Below are positions 1 through 12,385 of a DNA stretch of 64,000 nucleotides, piece after piece. The stretch's first letter is position 1. Every line of letters starts with the position of its first letter. The position numbers and the translations under genes were made by a program. The notes beneath the pieces are model-generated. The model made no database searches. It was not told where the DNA came from and saw only the letters and a list, made by a program, of their open reading frames with translations. Source of the DNA: Cacajao melanocephalus (taxonomy: Eukaryota > Chordata > Mammalia > Primates > Pitheciidae); NCBI GenBank assembly GCA_963573385.1, contig CAUYLG010004962.1, forward strand, positions 1 through 64,000, written 5' to 3'.

Positions 1-137
1 ATATATATGTTTTTAATTGGAGATAGGCTTTTGCCATGTTGCACAGGCTGGTCTTGAATACTTGGGCTCAAGCAATCCTTCCACCTCAGCATCCCAAAGT
101 GCTAGAATTACAGGCATGACCACTGCATCTAGCCGAG
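1..137 (-). mobile_element. Partial Alu (monomer-like), antisense
   Basis: The stretch reads as reverse-complement Alu: GGCTGGTCTTGAA, AAAGTGCTAGAATTACAGGCATGA and a terminal CTAGCC. Only one arm is present, cut by the window edge or truncated. Its first 79 bases recur exactly 510 bp downstream. Confidence 0.8.
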
Positions 138-510
138 AGCAATTTTTAATAGCAACAATGATGGTAATGATGGTAGCTCCATATCAAGTGCTAGGCACTG
201 CGCTGAGAGCATTCCAGTCATTATCTGTTCAGCACTTGCTAGGTTTCGGGTGTTTTCATAATATTTCACAGATGCAATAGATTCTACTGCAGGGCCTGGC
301 TTTGTGCATGGGGTTTGAGAAGGAAAGCGTTGCACACCTATTGTCATCTGATAATGTAGAGTATATATAGAGAGATATATAGTATATATACTCTTCATAG
401 AGAGGATATATATAGTATATACAATATAGAATCAGATGACTACATATTTGTTTATATAATAAATATATATCTGTCTATATAGAATCAGATGACAATATAT
501 ACAAATATAT
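138..510. repeat. AT-rich spacer with local short repeats
   Basis: TATATA-rich sequence with AGAATCAGATGAC occurring near 428 and 481. It separates two near-identical Alu pieces and may be the rest of a roughly 510-bp local duplication unit. No coding potential seen. Confidence 0.5.
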
Positions 511-643
511 ATATATATGTTTTTAATTGGAGATAGGCTTTTGCCATGTTGCACAGGCTGGTCTTGAATACTTGGGCTCAAGCAATCCTCCTACCCCAGC
601 CTTCCAAAGTGCTGGGATTATAGTCATGAGCAGCTACGCCTGG
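511..643 (-). mobile_element. Partial Alu, antisense (second copy)
   Basis: Same antisense Alu monomer as at the window start. It is identical to positions 1-79 through 589, then diverges strongly while still following the Alu pattern to CCTGGCC. Confidence 0.8.
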
Positions 644-1539
644 CCCACTTCTCATTCTTGAAAATATTTTTAAAAATCTTAAAAAGCACTTTATCCTTGT
701 AGGAACTCTACTCACAGATTTTTTGTTGTTTTTTTCCTCAATGGCAGGACGTCTTATGGGCATGTCTTGGAGGCTTAAGCTGGTAGAGTTGGGCAAGGAA
801 GCGAGAGAAAGGCGCGCAAAGCAAAGACTTCCCGGGCGTAGATAATAATCCAGATGATGGGACCTGCACAGGTTGATTGTGGAGGTTCCTGAGGAAGTAC
901 ATTTGTGAAGGGTAGAACTTAGAGATCTACCATAGCGAGCCTACCCTCTCACTTTGGAACTTCTAAGGGCTCTTTCACACAAGACAAAATGAAGCACCCG
1001 AGTGCGTTCGTCCTGATGAGTACCCACTAGCCTGGGCTCTGGGAACTTGCTCTCAGGCTTGCATTTCCCTGCAGGTATTCCATTCAGAGACGCTCAAGAC
1101 CGTAGGCCACTTGAGTTCATTGGCCTATTGGGAGCCTTGGGCCTGTCTTGCCAGAGCACCTCCACAGTGTTCTGGAAACAGGTGGGTTGGGATTGACCAA
1201 AACCGACATGACTAATGGCAAATGTTACCAGGGTTTGGGTCAACTTTCTCTGACCATGGAAAGAAGAATTGTTGTCTGTCCTTGCTAGGAACCTCACATG
1301 TGCCAAGTTTATTTTTAATGTGTTGCTAGGAATATTCGTACCAATAATTAATAATTAAGCCCAGAATTTATTTTTGGGTCTTTGTTGGGTTTTTCTTTTC
1401 TTTTTTCTTTCTTTTTGTGACTCAACCATTAGCTTGTGTGATAAATATAAAACTGAAATCTGGTAGTCACCTGCTACTTGAAACGCCTTTAATGGCTTCC
1501 TGCTTTTCTTAAGAGAAAGACTTAAAATATTGATTAGTG
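644..1539. other. Unclassified non-coding stretch
   Basis: No recognisable repeat, RNA gene or exon seen. Open frames are short and show no familiar protein. Confidence 0.4.
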
Positions 1540-2365
1540 ACACCTAGTCCCTAGGTAGTCTCTGTCCTACCCAGCTCTCCAGCCTCATTCCTGGCCCTGT
1601 ACCCGCTCTGGCCTCTGCTTTGCCCCTTGGACGACCCAGATCTCCTAGTTCCACAAATGCACCCACGCTCTCCTGTGCAGGGTCTTCTCATTAGAAAAGA
1701 GCAGTCCTCCACTGAGATGGTTCTCTCTCCCTCTTTACTCTCAGTTAACTCTGTCTCACCCTTTAAATCTCTGCTCAGATACTCCTTGTTTGGAGATGCC
1801 TTTCTTAACCTTCTTGGTTAGACGGTTAAGTTCAACCCTTTTAACCTTATGTTCTTTTTTTTTTTTTGAGTCAGGGTCTTGCCCTGTCACCCAGGCCATA
1901 GTGCAGTGGTGCAATCTCGGCTCACTGAGACCTCCGCCTCACATGTTCAAGCGATTCTCCTGCCTCAGCCTCCTGAGTAGCTGGGACTACAGATGCCTGC
2001 CACCATGCCTGGCTAGTTTTTGTATTTTTAGTAGAGACAGGGTTTCACCATGTTGGCCAGGCTAGTCTTGAACTCCTAACCTCAGGTGATTCACCCGCCT
2101 TGGCCTCCCAAAGTGCTGGGATTACAGGCGTGAATCACTGTGCCTGGCCCCTTATGTTCTATTAAAGTGTGATGTTCTCCTTTATTGGAACCTTTATCCC
2201 AATTGTTTAATCAAACTTATTTTTTGATTTTTTGATTCATGTCTGTCTTTCCTACTAAATCTCCTGCCACAAGTGCAAGGACTGTGTCTGGTGCCACTGA
2301 CTACCGTCTCTTGAGTGCCTGTAGGATGATAGGCATTTAATCAGTATTTGTCCAATAAGTGACAA
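1540..2365 (+). mobile_element. L2-like LINE 3' end, interrupted by an Alu
   Basis: Features of an L2 3' end are visible: TCTCTGCTCAGATACTCC and 'GATGCCTTTCTTAACC' before the Alu, and 'CACAAGTGCAAGGACTGTGTC' with 'AGGCATTTAATCAGTATTTGT' after it. The Alu at 1856-2149 splits the element. Confidence 0.55.
1856..2149 (-). mobile_element. Alu, full-length, antisense
   Basis: Poly-T head, both arms and a terminal GCCTGGCC. A perfect 11-bp target-site duplication, CCTTATGTTCT, lies at 1845-1855 and 2150-2160, so it inserted into the older L2-like element. Confidence 0.95.
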
Positions 2366-4021
2366 AATGTACAAATGACAAAAATGAATAAAAGATCAAA
2401 CAAACCCTCGTCGAGAGACTACAAAACAAAAAATTACTTGAATATACGGGTTATTTATTTGGAGCAAAATAGAGTTATCACTATGATACCTAAATTATTC
2501 ATAGAACACACAGAGTTTTCTGGGGGAAGGGAAGAATTCCATAACCAAGCAAACCTCACATACAAGATGATAGATGGCTATTATGTATTTTTTCCTTCTC
2601 TGTATTTTTCTTAACGGAAGCAAATGGAACTTTCCAAATATCACTGTATGATTGGAAAAAGTGAAGCAGTCTGTAGTGCCATTTTGGGGGAAGGAGGGGG
2701 AAGAAGGGGAAAAGAGTCTGAAAAGGGTTTATGTTTGCTAATGGAAGTCAGATGTAGTACTCATTTTATGTTACTTAAGTAATGTGCTTCATTTTCTCCA
2801 TTAGTGGTCTTGTCCAGCATAGGATGTTTAGAGGAAGTTGCACTAAGATAAGTGTGTCCTTTAAATTCTGTATCTTTCAGACCTTAGCAGTCTGCTGACT
2901 CCAGCTTTCAGCAGAGCAGAAACAACTCTTAGGGAAGGCTTAAAACAACTTTGAATAAGAACCTGCTTGAGAAAGATTTCCCTTACAAGCTAAATGTTAC
3001 ATTTCCACTCAACAGAAAGGTACTGCTGTGTGGCCATAAAAAGCCGGCCAAAACTCTGTAACCTTTGCAGTTAGTCATGTTATTTTTGGTTCATGCCAAC
3101 ATGGATCACAGCTGTGACTCAACAGAGCCACTGAAGCAAGAATTCAAAGAGTTTAAAGAACAGCAAACTCAGAAATGACTTTTTTTTCTTATGGTGTCAT
3201 TACGCAACATTTCTTGTAGTTTACCTTTTCAAATTTACCAACTCCGTACAGATGAGCTCAGTCGTTTTTTGGCAAATGAAAATCTGAGTTGCGTCAGCAC
3301 ACTTCCCCAAATCCCACTGCAGGCGGAGGATGATGGAGCTTTCCTTTCTGGGGTGTTTGTTTTACGTAAGTAGTGACTTACTTTTCAGAGGTAAAAAAAA
3401 AAAAAAAATCTGTGTTGATATATGTCTCCCTCAAATAAACCAAAAATAGGATTGGAGGTTGATTTAAATGTTTGCAGTTCCCCATTTGAAGATGACAGAA
3501 AGCCCGTATTGACTGGTTCTGTTTTTGTTTTTGTTTTTCACCAGTTTGTATTCACAAAATGAAGCCATAAGCTTAGACTTCACCAAATGGAAAACAAGCA
3601 TGGACTTCAGCAGGCAATATATTAGCATATTTATCAACATCCTTTAGATTTTTGCTTCATTTTTAAAATTACCATGTAAACTTGAAGACAATCCCAGTTT
3701 TCCCATTTGTGGGAACATAAGAAAGGGAGATGAAAAAAATCCTATTTGTCTCTTATCTATGAAGTACTTTTATTTAAATTTTTTTTTTTCTAACCTGAAG
3801 AACTACATTATCATCAATATGAAGTACTGGTTTTTTTAAGCATTATGGTTAGACTTTAGAATTCTAAGGACTGAAGTATTAAGGTATTTTTTGTTGTTAT
3901 TGGCTAATCATTAATCAAATGTTTTACCTGATTAGTTTTCTCTTTGGGAAAACAGATCCAGATCGTGATCTGGAAGACCAAAGCAGACGTTCCTTTATCA
4001 ACTAAGAAGGACTTTAAGGTT
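2366..4021. other. Unclassified upstream non-coding stretch
   Basis: AT-rich sequence without a recognised repeat. It contains an exon-like cassette with splice consensus at both ends (3220-3365) and AP-1/MARE-like motifs (TGACTCA at 3115-3121; TGCGTCAGCA at 3290-3299). Function unproven. Confidence 0.4.
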
Positions 4022-4036
4022 AAAGAAACAAAAAAT

Positions 4037-4204
4037 TGGCCAGGCGTGGTGACTCATGCCTATAATCCCAGCACTTTGGGAGGCTGAGGCGGGTGGATCA
4101 TGAGGTCAGGAGTTCAAGACCAGCCTGGCCAACATAGTGAATCCCCGTCTGGGTGACAGAGCAAGACTCTGTCTCAAAACACAAAACAAAAAAGAAACAA
4201 AAAG
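4037..4204 (+). mobile_element. Alu with internal deletion
   Basis: Starts GGCCAGGCGTGGTGACTCA and runs through AACATAGTGAATCCCCGTCT, then jumps directly to GGGTGACAGAGCAAGACTC, losing most of the middle. AAAGAAACAAAAA flanks both sides, consistent with a target-site duplication, so the short form may be the inserted form. Confidence 0.9.
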
Positions 4205-4870
4205 TTACCTATGGATTAAGAGCTCAGGGTCCAGCTGGCATTGAAAATTTCTAAATTCCTATAAGAAAGTCCATACTCTCACTAAACTCCCTAACAATAG
4301 GAGCTATTGGGCAAATTATCCTAACTCCAATTTGCAACCCAGACCACTACTATTCTGAATGGACAGAGGATGAGCCTTACAAACATTCGTTTCTGATGAG
4401 CAATTGCAGACCTTAAGCCAGTTTCAGTCAGCTTACAGAGGCTGCACACACACTGACTTTGTGTCCTGTAGTTCACCTTCTGCCCCAAAGTGAATATGGG
4501 ATGTATGTTACATGTTCGTTTACTCATTGTGCCTGTGCTCAGCTCTCCTCATCAATATGTATCGCTTCTCCCCAAACCTGCTGAATACGTGTGACTCTAT
4601 TGCGTAATACAGACACTGAGAGGCATGAAACCCAACCTGTCCTTTCCCTGTTTGAAGAGAGAACATCTTTGGTCCACTCTGGAGATGTTCTCTTCCAACT
4701 TGCAATTGATAACACCAATAAAGCTCTTCTTTCTGCTATTTAGCCATCCTGGTGGTCTTTTGGATGACAGGTTTTTACGTCCCATAGTTATACCCATTTC
4801 TTAGGCTTGCCATATAGAAAATGCCATCTATAGACACAGCTCTTCATTTAAGTACCTAAATGTAAATTAA
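4205..4870. other. Unclassified non-coding stretch
   Basis: No repeat or gene recognised. Overlapping minus-strand open frames at 4321-4797 have no familiar motifs and are probably chance. Confidence 0.4.
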
Positions 4871-4883
4871 AAATGTGCAAACA

Positions 4884-5177
4884 GGCTAGGTGCGGTGGCT
4901 TATGCCTGTAATGCCAGAACTTTGGGAGGCTGAGGCGGGTGAATCACCTGAGGTCAGGAGTTTCAAGACCAGCCTGGCCAACATGGTGAAAACTCATCTC
5001 TACTAAAAATTAGCTGGGTATGGTGGCACACACCTGTAATCCCAGCTACTCGGGGGGCTGAGGCAGGAGAATCACTTGAACCCAGGAGTTGGAGATTGCA
5101 GTGAGCCAAGATCACGCCATTCCACTCCAGCTTGGGTGACAGAGTGAGAATCCATCTCAAAAAAAAAAAAAAAAAAT
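4884..5177 (+). mobile_element. Alu, full-length
   Basis: Starts GGCTAGGTGCGGTGGCTTA, has both arms and a 3' A tail at about 5160-5177. Confidence 0.95.
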
Positions 5178-5535
5178 TGTGGAAACCCCATTCTGGAGGT
5201 TTTCTTTCAATAGTAAAGATGTTGCCCTAAAAGAAAATACATTTCTGTGATACCCTTTGGGTGAGGTAGGGAATTTTATACACCTCCATAAGGCAAGTAT
5301 ATAAAATTCTTGGGAGCTATCTTCAGGTATTTACTGTACAGGGGAAATGGAAGCTGCTCTACTGAATGAGTGTCTCCCTGTGGATTGATCCAGGAACCAG
5401 TTCAGCACATGGTAGCAGCTATTCCTTATGTAAACTGATGGAACGTCTGTTTCCTTTTGCCTGGTTCTTTTGTTTTTGGCAAGTTCTTACTTGAAAATAT
5501 TTTTGAACTAGAATGTTTTGAGCTAGGAGTACGTA
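5178..5535. other. Unclassified non-coding stretch
   Basis: Nothing recognisable beyond a weak resemblance to ordinary intergenic DNA. Confidence 0.3.
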
Positions 5536-5680
5536 CAGAAACCATCTTATTTATGGATACAGAAGGTAGCACAGAGAGGTTAAGGAACTTGCCTATAGTT
5601 ACACAGCTAATTTGTGGCAAAAGTAGATTCACATCCAGGCTCAGTATGTCCTTTGAATCACACCATAACCTGCTTTAAAG
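5536..5680 (+). mobile_element. MIR-like SINE
   Basis: Contains the MIR core signature: GAGGTTAAGGAACTTGCC, then ACACAGCTAATTTGTGGC and a following 'ATTCACATCCAGGCTCAGT'. Divergent, as expected for MIR. Confidence 0.7.
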
Positions 5681-6110
5681 AACAAATTGATCTAAAGAAT
5701 TGACTGTTCTAAATAATTCAGGTTTATAAATCTTAAAATCATTTAGATCACAAAATGTCTTGAGAGAAAACACTGAGAATATTGAGAAATGTTGAGAATA
5801 TTGGAACAAATTGAAGTTGTACCTATTTCAAGAAAAATAAAATCTTTCCTATATCTTTGTGTGTATAATGATTTTTAGATTAGTTTTTAAATTGCCAAAA
5901 TTCAATTTGGCAAAGCAATGAACTTTGAAACATGTTAATAAACAGGCTTTATTTACTGATTTTCTATAAACAAATTAACACTGAAATATTATCTATAATA
6001 GTGAATATTCCTTTGTTCCTGGCACACATTGAAATATTGTTCAACAAATATTTGTTGAACAGTTGAATAAAAATTACAGTGCTATAGGGGTTAGCATTGG
6101 AGGTTAACAT
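5681..6110. other. Unclassified AT-rich stretch
   Basis: No gene seen. A small inverted repeat, GTTCAACAAATATTTGTTGAAC, lies at about 6040-6061. Confidence 0.35.
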
Positions 6111-6785
6111 ATTAGTATAATATATAAAAGATGTTATTGAACAAAAGAGACACCAATCAGCATACTGTGTGATTCCATTCATATGAAATGTAAAAATGGA
6201 TATCTTAGTCCGTTCAGACATGGCTATAGATACCTGAACCTGGATAATTTATAAACAGAAAAGGCTTAATTGGCTCACAGTTCTGCAGGCTGTACAGGAA
6301 GCATGGCTGTGGAGGCCTCAGGAAACTTACAATCATGGTAGAAGGGGAAAGGGAAGCAGGTATATCTTACATGGACAGAGAAGGAGGAACAGAGTGAAGT
6401 GGTAGGTGCTACCCACTTTTAAACAACCAGATCTCCCAAGAACTCACTGTCACGAGAAGAGCAAGAGGGGAAATCTGCCCCTTTGATCCAATCACCTCCC
6501 ACGAGGCCCCTCCTCCCACACTGGGGATTACAATTCATCATGAGATTTGGGCAGGGACACAAATCCAAACCATATCAATGGGCAAAACCAATTTAGACTG
6601 TTAGAAGTCAGGATGGTGGTGGTTCTTGGGATGGGTTGAAGTTGCTGGAATTGGGTGTGAGGGGCTGGTCATGTTTCTTGATCTAGGTTCCGGTTATATA
6701 TGTATGTTCAGTTTGTGAAAGTTTATCAAAAAAAACCTCTATTTTTCTGAATGTATATTATACTTCAATAAAATGTTTAAAAAAT
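6111..6785 (+). mobile_element. Old L1 3' end, split by an LTR
   Basis: L1 3'-end sequence such as GATTCCATTCATATGAAATG lies before 6196. Its continuation (GTTAGAAGTCAGGATGGTGG, then TTATACTTCAATAAAATG) follows 6577. A MaLR-type LTR sits between the two halves. Confidence 0.65.
6197..6576 (-). mobile_element. MST/THE1-like MaLR solo LTR, antisense
   Basis: The reverse complement begins TGATATGGTTTGGATTTGTG and continues with CCCAAATCTCATGATGAATT, GAGATCTGGTTGTTTAAAAG and CATGATTGTAAGTTTCCTGA, all typical of the MST/THE1 LTR class. No internal retroviral region accompanies it. Confidence 0.8.
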
Positions 6786-8034
6786 CTGTATATCATTTTA
6801 TCTTAGAAACAGAACATGTTAATAAGTGACTAGATTTTGGAAGAAATTAATATAGCATAAGTTTAAAAAAAAGATGCTGGGGTGGGGTTTTTACTTTCCA
6901 TAATGCTGTAAAGTTTGCAGTACTCACACGGTCACAGAACAAATAGAACTTTGACTTTGGTTTCAAAATTTATGCAGCTGCCTCCATGTACTTTTTACAG
7001 TTTAATCACATATTTAGCAGTTAACAAAGCATGTTTTAGACATCAGGAGGATACATGGAGATAGTGGTAGGGCTTATATACCCATGGTCATGTAAAACAG
7101 GAAAAATGTCAGCAAAAATAAACTATTATGCCGGTCTATTGAATGACTTTGTCAGCTTTATAAAGGAATGAATATATAGTGTTGAAGGATAATCTTTCTG
7201 AATTAGTAAGTTATTTTTTTAAAAGCACATCTAAATAAATACCCTTTTGTTAGAAGAAATATAATGTTAGGCATGCTAACATGTATAAAACATAGTTTTT
7301 GAAAGAAACAGCCGATACCTTTTAAAGCTTACATAAGATTAGAAATAATCTGACTTCCAAATGCTCCCCACTTTGGTTAAAGCAGGAATATTCTATGAGG
7401 CATTTAAGAGAAGAGAAGCAGGGATTGTGAGTAAAAAGGGTGTGGACGAGTGAAACTTGGGGGGATAATCGGTGGCTAAACTAAAAAATTCACTTATTTA
7501 GACTTTTTTTTTTTTTTTACCAGTTTCATAACTAAGTTCTTCTCTAAGAGAGGCTGATGTATATTTATGTAACCATCTTTTAGGGCTTAAAAAGTTTACA
7601 ATTTCAAGACTCCTATAAGGAAACAGGCCCTATTTTTTCTCCCCAATATCCTGAACTTTGGGGCTAGATATCTCAGTCTAACCATAACACAGGAATCGTT
7701 TTGTTTAAGATCTTGGTTCATTTGACTTTTGATATTTCTTGCTTTTGTCAACAAGAGTTAAATTCTGTGTGAATTCATATGCCAGCATGATGTTCTCAGT
7801 AAGCTGAACCAATTATTGCATCAAAAATCCTCCTCCTTTTTAAAAATAGAGACCTGCCTCAATTTCTCCTCAATGGAATGTGCAGTGTGTATTTCTCAGT
7901 GAATTGAAAAAATAGATGTCAACTAGAAGCAGGTGGCTGCTACATATTTTTGCAGTACTTAAGCAATTAATTGGCTTATTTCTCTTTAAGAAAAACAGCC
8001 TTCTCTAAAGAATTAAACTTAGCACCATCATCAT
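6786..8034. other. Unclassified AT-rich stretch
   Basis: No exon, RNA gene or recognised repeat. A T run lies at about 7506-7519. Confidence 0.35.
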
Positions 8035-8180
8035 ATTATGTTTACTTAGCACTTTCCAGTTTACAAAGCATGTTTTCTATTTTTTTTTCCTTATTCAATT
8101 CTCACAATAATTCCATTAGTCCTGGTTAGGTATAATTGTTACTCCTGTTTTACAAATGAGAAAACTCTGACTCAGAGGGC
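8035..8180 (+). mobile_element. MIR-like SINE
   Basis: MIR-type text: TTCAATTCTCACAATAATTCC, then TTACTCCTGTTTTACAAATG and 'GAAAACTCTGACTCAGAGGGC'. Confidence 0.6.
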
Positions 8181-8499
8181 AGAGCCAGAGCTGTCTGCCG
8201 TGTGTTTAGCTGGGTTACGTCTTTTCCACGACATCATACGGACTTGTGACCAGAAAGGGGAAGAATTTTTTTCTGACATTTTTTTCTGAAGAAAAAACTT
8301 TTGCAAATGATGTGATAGAATATAATTGATATACTGAGAATATTATTTTCAAATTAGACAAAGGTTCTCAAAATAATTATTTTATTCAGCAAATTAATTT
8401 TATTTCAAAATAGTAATTTCTTTTATTTGACACGTATTTGTTCAGTAACTCTTGGGAGCCACAAATAATTCTGGGTTCTGGGGTGAAAATGTACGTGGT

Positions 8500-8800
8500 G
8501 TAAGTTGTATCTAAGGTATCTATCTGCCCTCTTGAAGGTTATGGGATTCTCAGCAAGACGCCGATTAAACAATCATGCACAAATGGATAAATGTTTAAAT
8601 GGATGGTACATACTAAAACAAACCTTAGAGGGCGCTAGGAGAGATGATTACGTGGGAACTCAATTTAGACCAGGAAGGTCTCTTGAAGGAAGTGGCACCT
8701 AAGCCTTGAAGTAGGACATAGCTGGATGAAGGGCTGGAGAGGTGAGGGAAGCGTATTTTAGATGGAGTGAACAAAGTGTGCCAAGTGCCTGAGGCAGACA
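8500..8800 (+). mobile_element. Possible L2-like fragment
   Basis: Phrases such as 'AGGAAGGTCTCTTGAAGGAAGTGGCACCT' and 'GTGCCAAGTGCCTGAGGCAGA' resemble an old LINE often seen in primate DNA. Family assignment is weak. A CTCF-like motif lies at 8622-8636. Confidence 0.35.
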
Positions 8801-9239
8801 TGGTGACCGCTAGGAGATGGAAGCAGCCCAGATGTGAAAAGAGACAGCGGATGATGACGGAGATGGCATGATTTTGAGGCTGCAGGATGTGGGGAGGCCA
8901 TTCACATTTTTCGAGGAGGGGTACAGTTTACATTTTAAGACCATCATACCCGCTACTGGAAAAAGGAGGGGCAAGGGGTTGGAAGAAGGGATGGGATAGG
9001 AAGAGGGAGACTTCCTCAAAACCATGGCATGAGGATATTTTAAGAATGAGGGAGAGGTTGAGTGTGTTCATTGCCATGAGAAACTTCCAAAGCAGCTCTT
9101 GGACCTGACAGCGTGGAGGCCGGTGATGACCCCACGTGGTGTGGGGTGGAAGCTAGTTGGGGTGAGCTGACGAGGAAACAGCACTTGCAGACCCACTTAA
9201 TAGGAATTTAGTTGTCAAGGGAACGGGAAAGATGGAGAG
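8801..9239. other. Unclassified non-coding stretch
   Basis: GA-rich, no recognisable gene or repeat. Confidence 0.3.
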
Positions 9240-9604
9240 GGTGTTGCATGGTCTGAATGTTTGTGTTCCTTCGGAATTCATATGTTCAAATCCTAACCTC
9301 CAAGGTGATAATATTAAAAGGTGGGGTCTTTGGGAGGTGCTGAGGTGGCAAGGGAGAGCCCTTGAATGGGACTAGTAACCTTATAAAACAGGTCCAAGGC
9401 AACTTGTTTGTTCCTTCCACTGTGTGTGTTGACAGTGAGAAGATGGCAGTCTATGAACCAGGAAGGAGGTCTTCGCCAGACACCGAGATGTCCGCTGGGT
9501 GCCCTGATCTTGGACCTCCCACCCTCCAGAACTGTGAGTTTCTGTTGTTTATAAACCACCCAAGTCTAGGATATTTTGTTATAGCAGCCTGAACAGATTC
9601 AGAC
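9240..9604 (+). mobile_element. MLT1-like MaLR LTR
   Basis: Starts near CATGGTCTGAATGTTTGTG and includes TATGTTCAAATCCTAACCTC, 'AGGTGGGGTCTTTGGGAGGT', CTTGATCTTGGACCTCCC-type text, CTCCAGAACTGTGAGTTTCT and a terminal 'TAGCAGCCTGAACAGATTCAGACA'. This is the usual order in MLT1-class LTRs. Confidence 0.75.
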
Positions 9605-9637
9605 AGGGTGTACATTGGGCAAGGAATTGAAGGGAAG

Positions 9638-9948
9638 TTTTTTTGTTTGTTTGCTTGTTTGAGATGGGGTCTTGCTGTGTTGCCCATACTGAAGTGCAGT
9701 GGCATGATCATGGCTCACTGCAGCCTCGACCTCCAGGACTCAAGTGATCCTCCCACCTCAGCCTCTCAAGTAGCTGAGACCACAGGTATGTGCCACCACA
9801 CCTGGCTAAGTGTTTGGTTTTTATTTTTTGTAGAGATGAGATCTCCCTGTGTTGCCCAGTCTGACTTTGAACTCCTGGGCTTAACCCATCCTTCCACCTC
9901 AGCCTCCTAAAGTGTTGAAATTACAGGACTGAGCCACCATGCCTGGCC
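9638..9948 (-). mobile_element. Alu (J-like), antisense
   Basis: T-rich head, CAGCCTCGACCTCCAGGACT and a terminal GCCTGGCC. TGAAGGGA at 9628-9635 and 9949-9956 fits a short target-site duplication. Confidence 0.93.
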
Positions 9949-9956
9949 TGAAGGGA

Positions 9957-10575
9957 CAATCTTGAAAGTGGAACATACTAAAGTATCTGGCACAATAATG
10001 AAAGTCATTCATCAGTGAAGGAGAGATGGATGATGGTGGCGGTGGTGGTGTGTAAGAGAGAGAATCTCAGACAGACACTGTCAGCTAATCAAGGAAGGAA
10101 AGCCCCTGGGAATTCACAAGAAGATGTGGCCAGAATGCATGCAGAACATTTTACACTGTTTTACACTGCTCCTGGAATAGGGGAGACGCTTCCATTATGG
10201 TAACAAGAAGGAAAAGAGGAAAAGACGGGTTTACAGATTTGGTGAGGGAGGATGAAGACATTTTATTCCAATGGTTGTGTTTTTTTCCTCCTTCCTTTGT
10301 GAAGCATGAAGTGGGGTCAGATGAGGGGCAAGAGGAGAGTTGGGGCTGGGCAGACTGAGACTGTCTGGATGGATGCTGTGGCCTTAGTGTGGAGATGAAG
10401 AGAAAGGTTGCTAGGCAGTGTCCTTGGAAATGGATGAGGATGACCTTGAAACCAGTCCCTGTACTGAGTATTTTTCCTCAGCAGTATTTAGCTGTGCTGT
10501 GTATGGGGTCGATCTAGTTTTAGGAGACTATTGGAAGAGTTGTTGGTTGATTCAGACGATTAATAATTGAATTGG
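9957..10575. other. Unclassified non-coding stretch
   Basis: Purine-rich, no gene recognised. Confidence 0.3.
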
Positions 10576-10877
10576 GGCCAGGGGCTGTGGCTCACACATG
10601 CAATCCCAGCACTTGGGGAGGCCAAGGCAGGTGGATCACTTGAGGTTGGGAGTTCAAGACCAGTCTGGCCAAGATAGCAGAACCCCGTCTCTACTGAAAA
10701 CACAAAAAAATTAGGCGGGTGTGGTGGCGGGCGCCTGTAATCCTAGCTACTCGGGAGGCTGAGGCAGAGAATTGCTTGAACCAGGGAGGCGGAGGTTGCA
10801 GTGAGCCGAGATCGCACCACTGCACTTCAGCCTGGGCCACAGAGCAAGAGTCTGTCTCAAAAAAAAAAAAAAAAAAA
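10576..10877 (+). mobile_element. Alu, full-length
   Basis: GGCCAGGGGCTGTGGCTCAC start, both arms and an A17-type tail at about 10860-10877. Confidence 0.95.
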
Positions 10878-11683
<806 letters not shown>

Positions 11684-11692
11684 CTGCCTCTC

Positions 11693-12375
11693 TCTTTCTT
11701 CCTTTTTCATGAACTCTTCAGCGCCTTAAATGCCAGCTTCCACCTCTCTGCAGTTGCACTCCCCAGGCTCTCAAATGACCTTTGGTAGCTATGGCTGGTG
11801 GAAACTCACCAACTGCCATCTTACTTGATTTGTCCTGTATTATTTCCACTGCGCTGTCTCCTGCTTAGTGAATTCCATGGTTCTATTCTCTCCTTAGTTT
11901 CTCACCTATCTCAATGGCAAATTCTTCTTAGTCTCTTTTGTGGGGTCTTCTTCCTCCCTCAACCCTAAAACATCATAGGTCCCTCAAAACTCTGTCCTGA
12001 GTCAAATAGATGTCTCCAGCCAGCCTGACACTGAGGGCTATTCCTGTTTAACTAGGTAGTTCCGTGTGTGTGTTCAAGGCCTTACATTTCGTATGTTCAG
12101 AGTTGATCTCATCATCTTCTGCTGAACTCTGTTTGCAAATGTCACTGCTGTTCACCAGGCTCCTCAAGTCAGAAACCAGTGATCATTGTCAATTTCTCCT
12201 TCTCTGTTTTCCTGTGCATCTAATTAATCACAAAGCCTCATGCAGTGTATATCTTAAACATCCCTCACCTCTTTGCTTCCCACAACACAACTGCCGTCAC
12301 TCGAGTACAGGGGCTCTTCCCCTCTCACCTGTAACATTAATTTCTTTCCCTCCTGTTTCTAAAAACACAGTTTAA
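11693..12375 (+). mobile_element. Old LINE-like (L2/CR1-type) fragment
   Basis: Divergent text such as GCCTTAAATGCCAGCTTCCAC, then 'CAAAACTCTGTCCTGAGTC' and 'ATCTAATTAATCACAAAGCCTCATGC' resembles an ancient LINE that also appears near 15.3 and 43.7 kb. The order is kept but the family name is uncertain. The open frame at 12064-12375 is not taken as a gene. Confidence 0.4.
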
Positions 12376-12385
12376 TGTGTTTTAT

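Noticed and set aside
9608..9910. Alu-derived open frames here and at many other Alus
   Set aside because: Typical antisense Alu translations ([13 protein letters not shown]), no independent evidence for exonisation.
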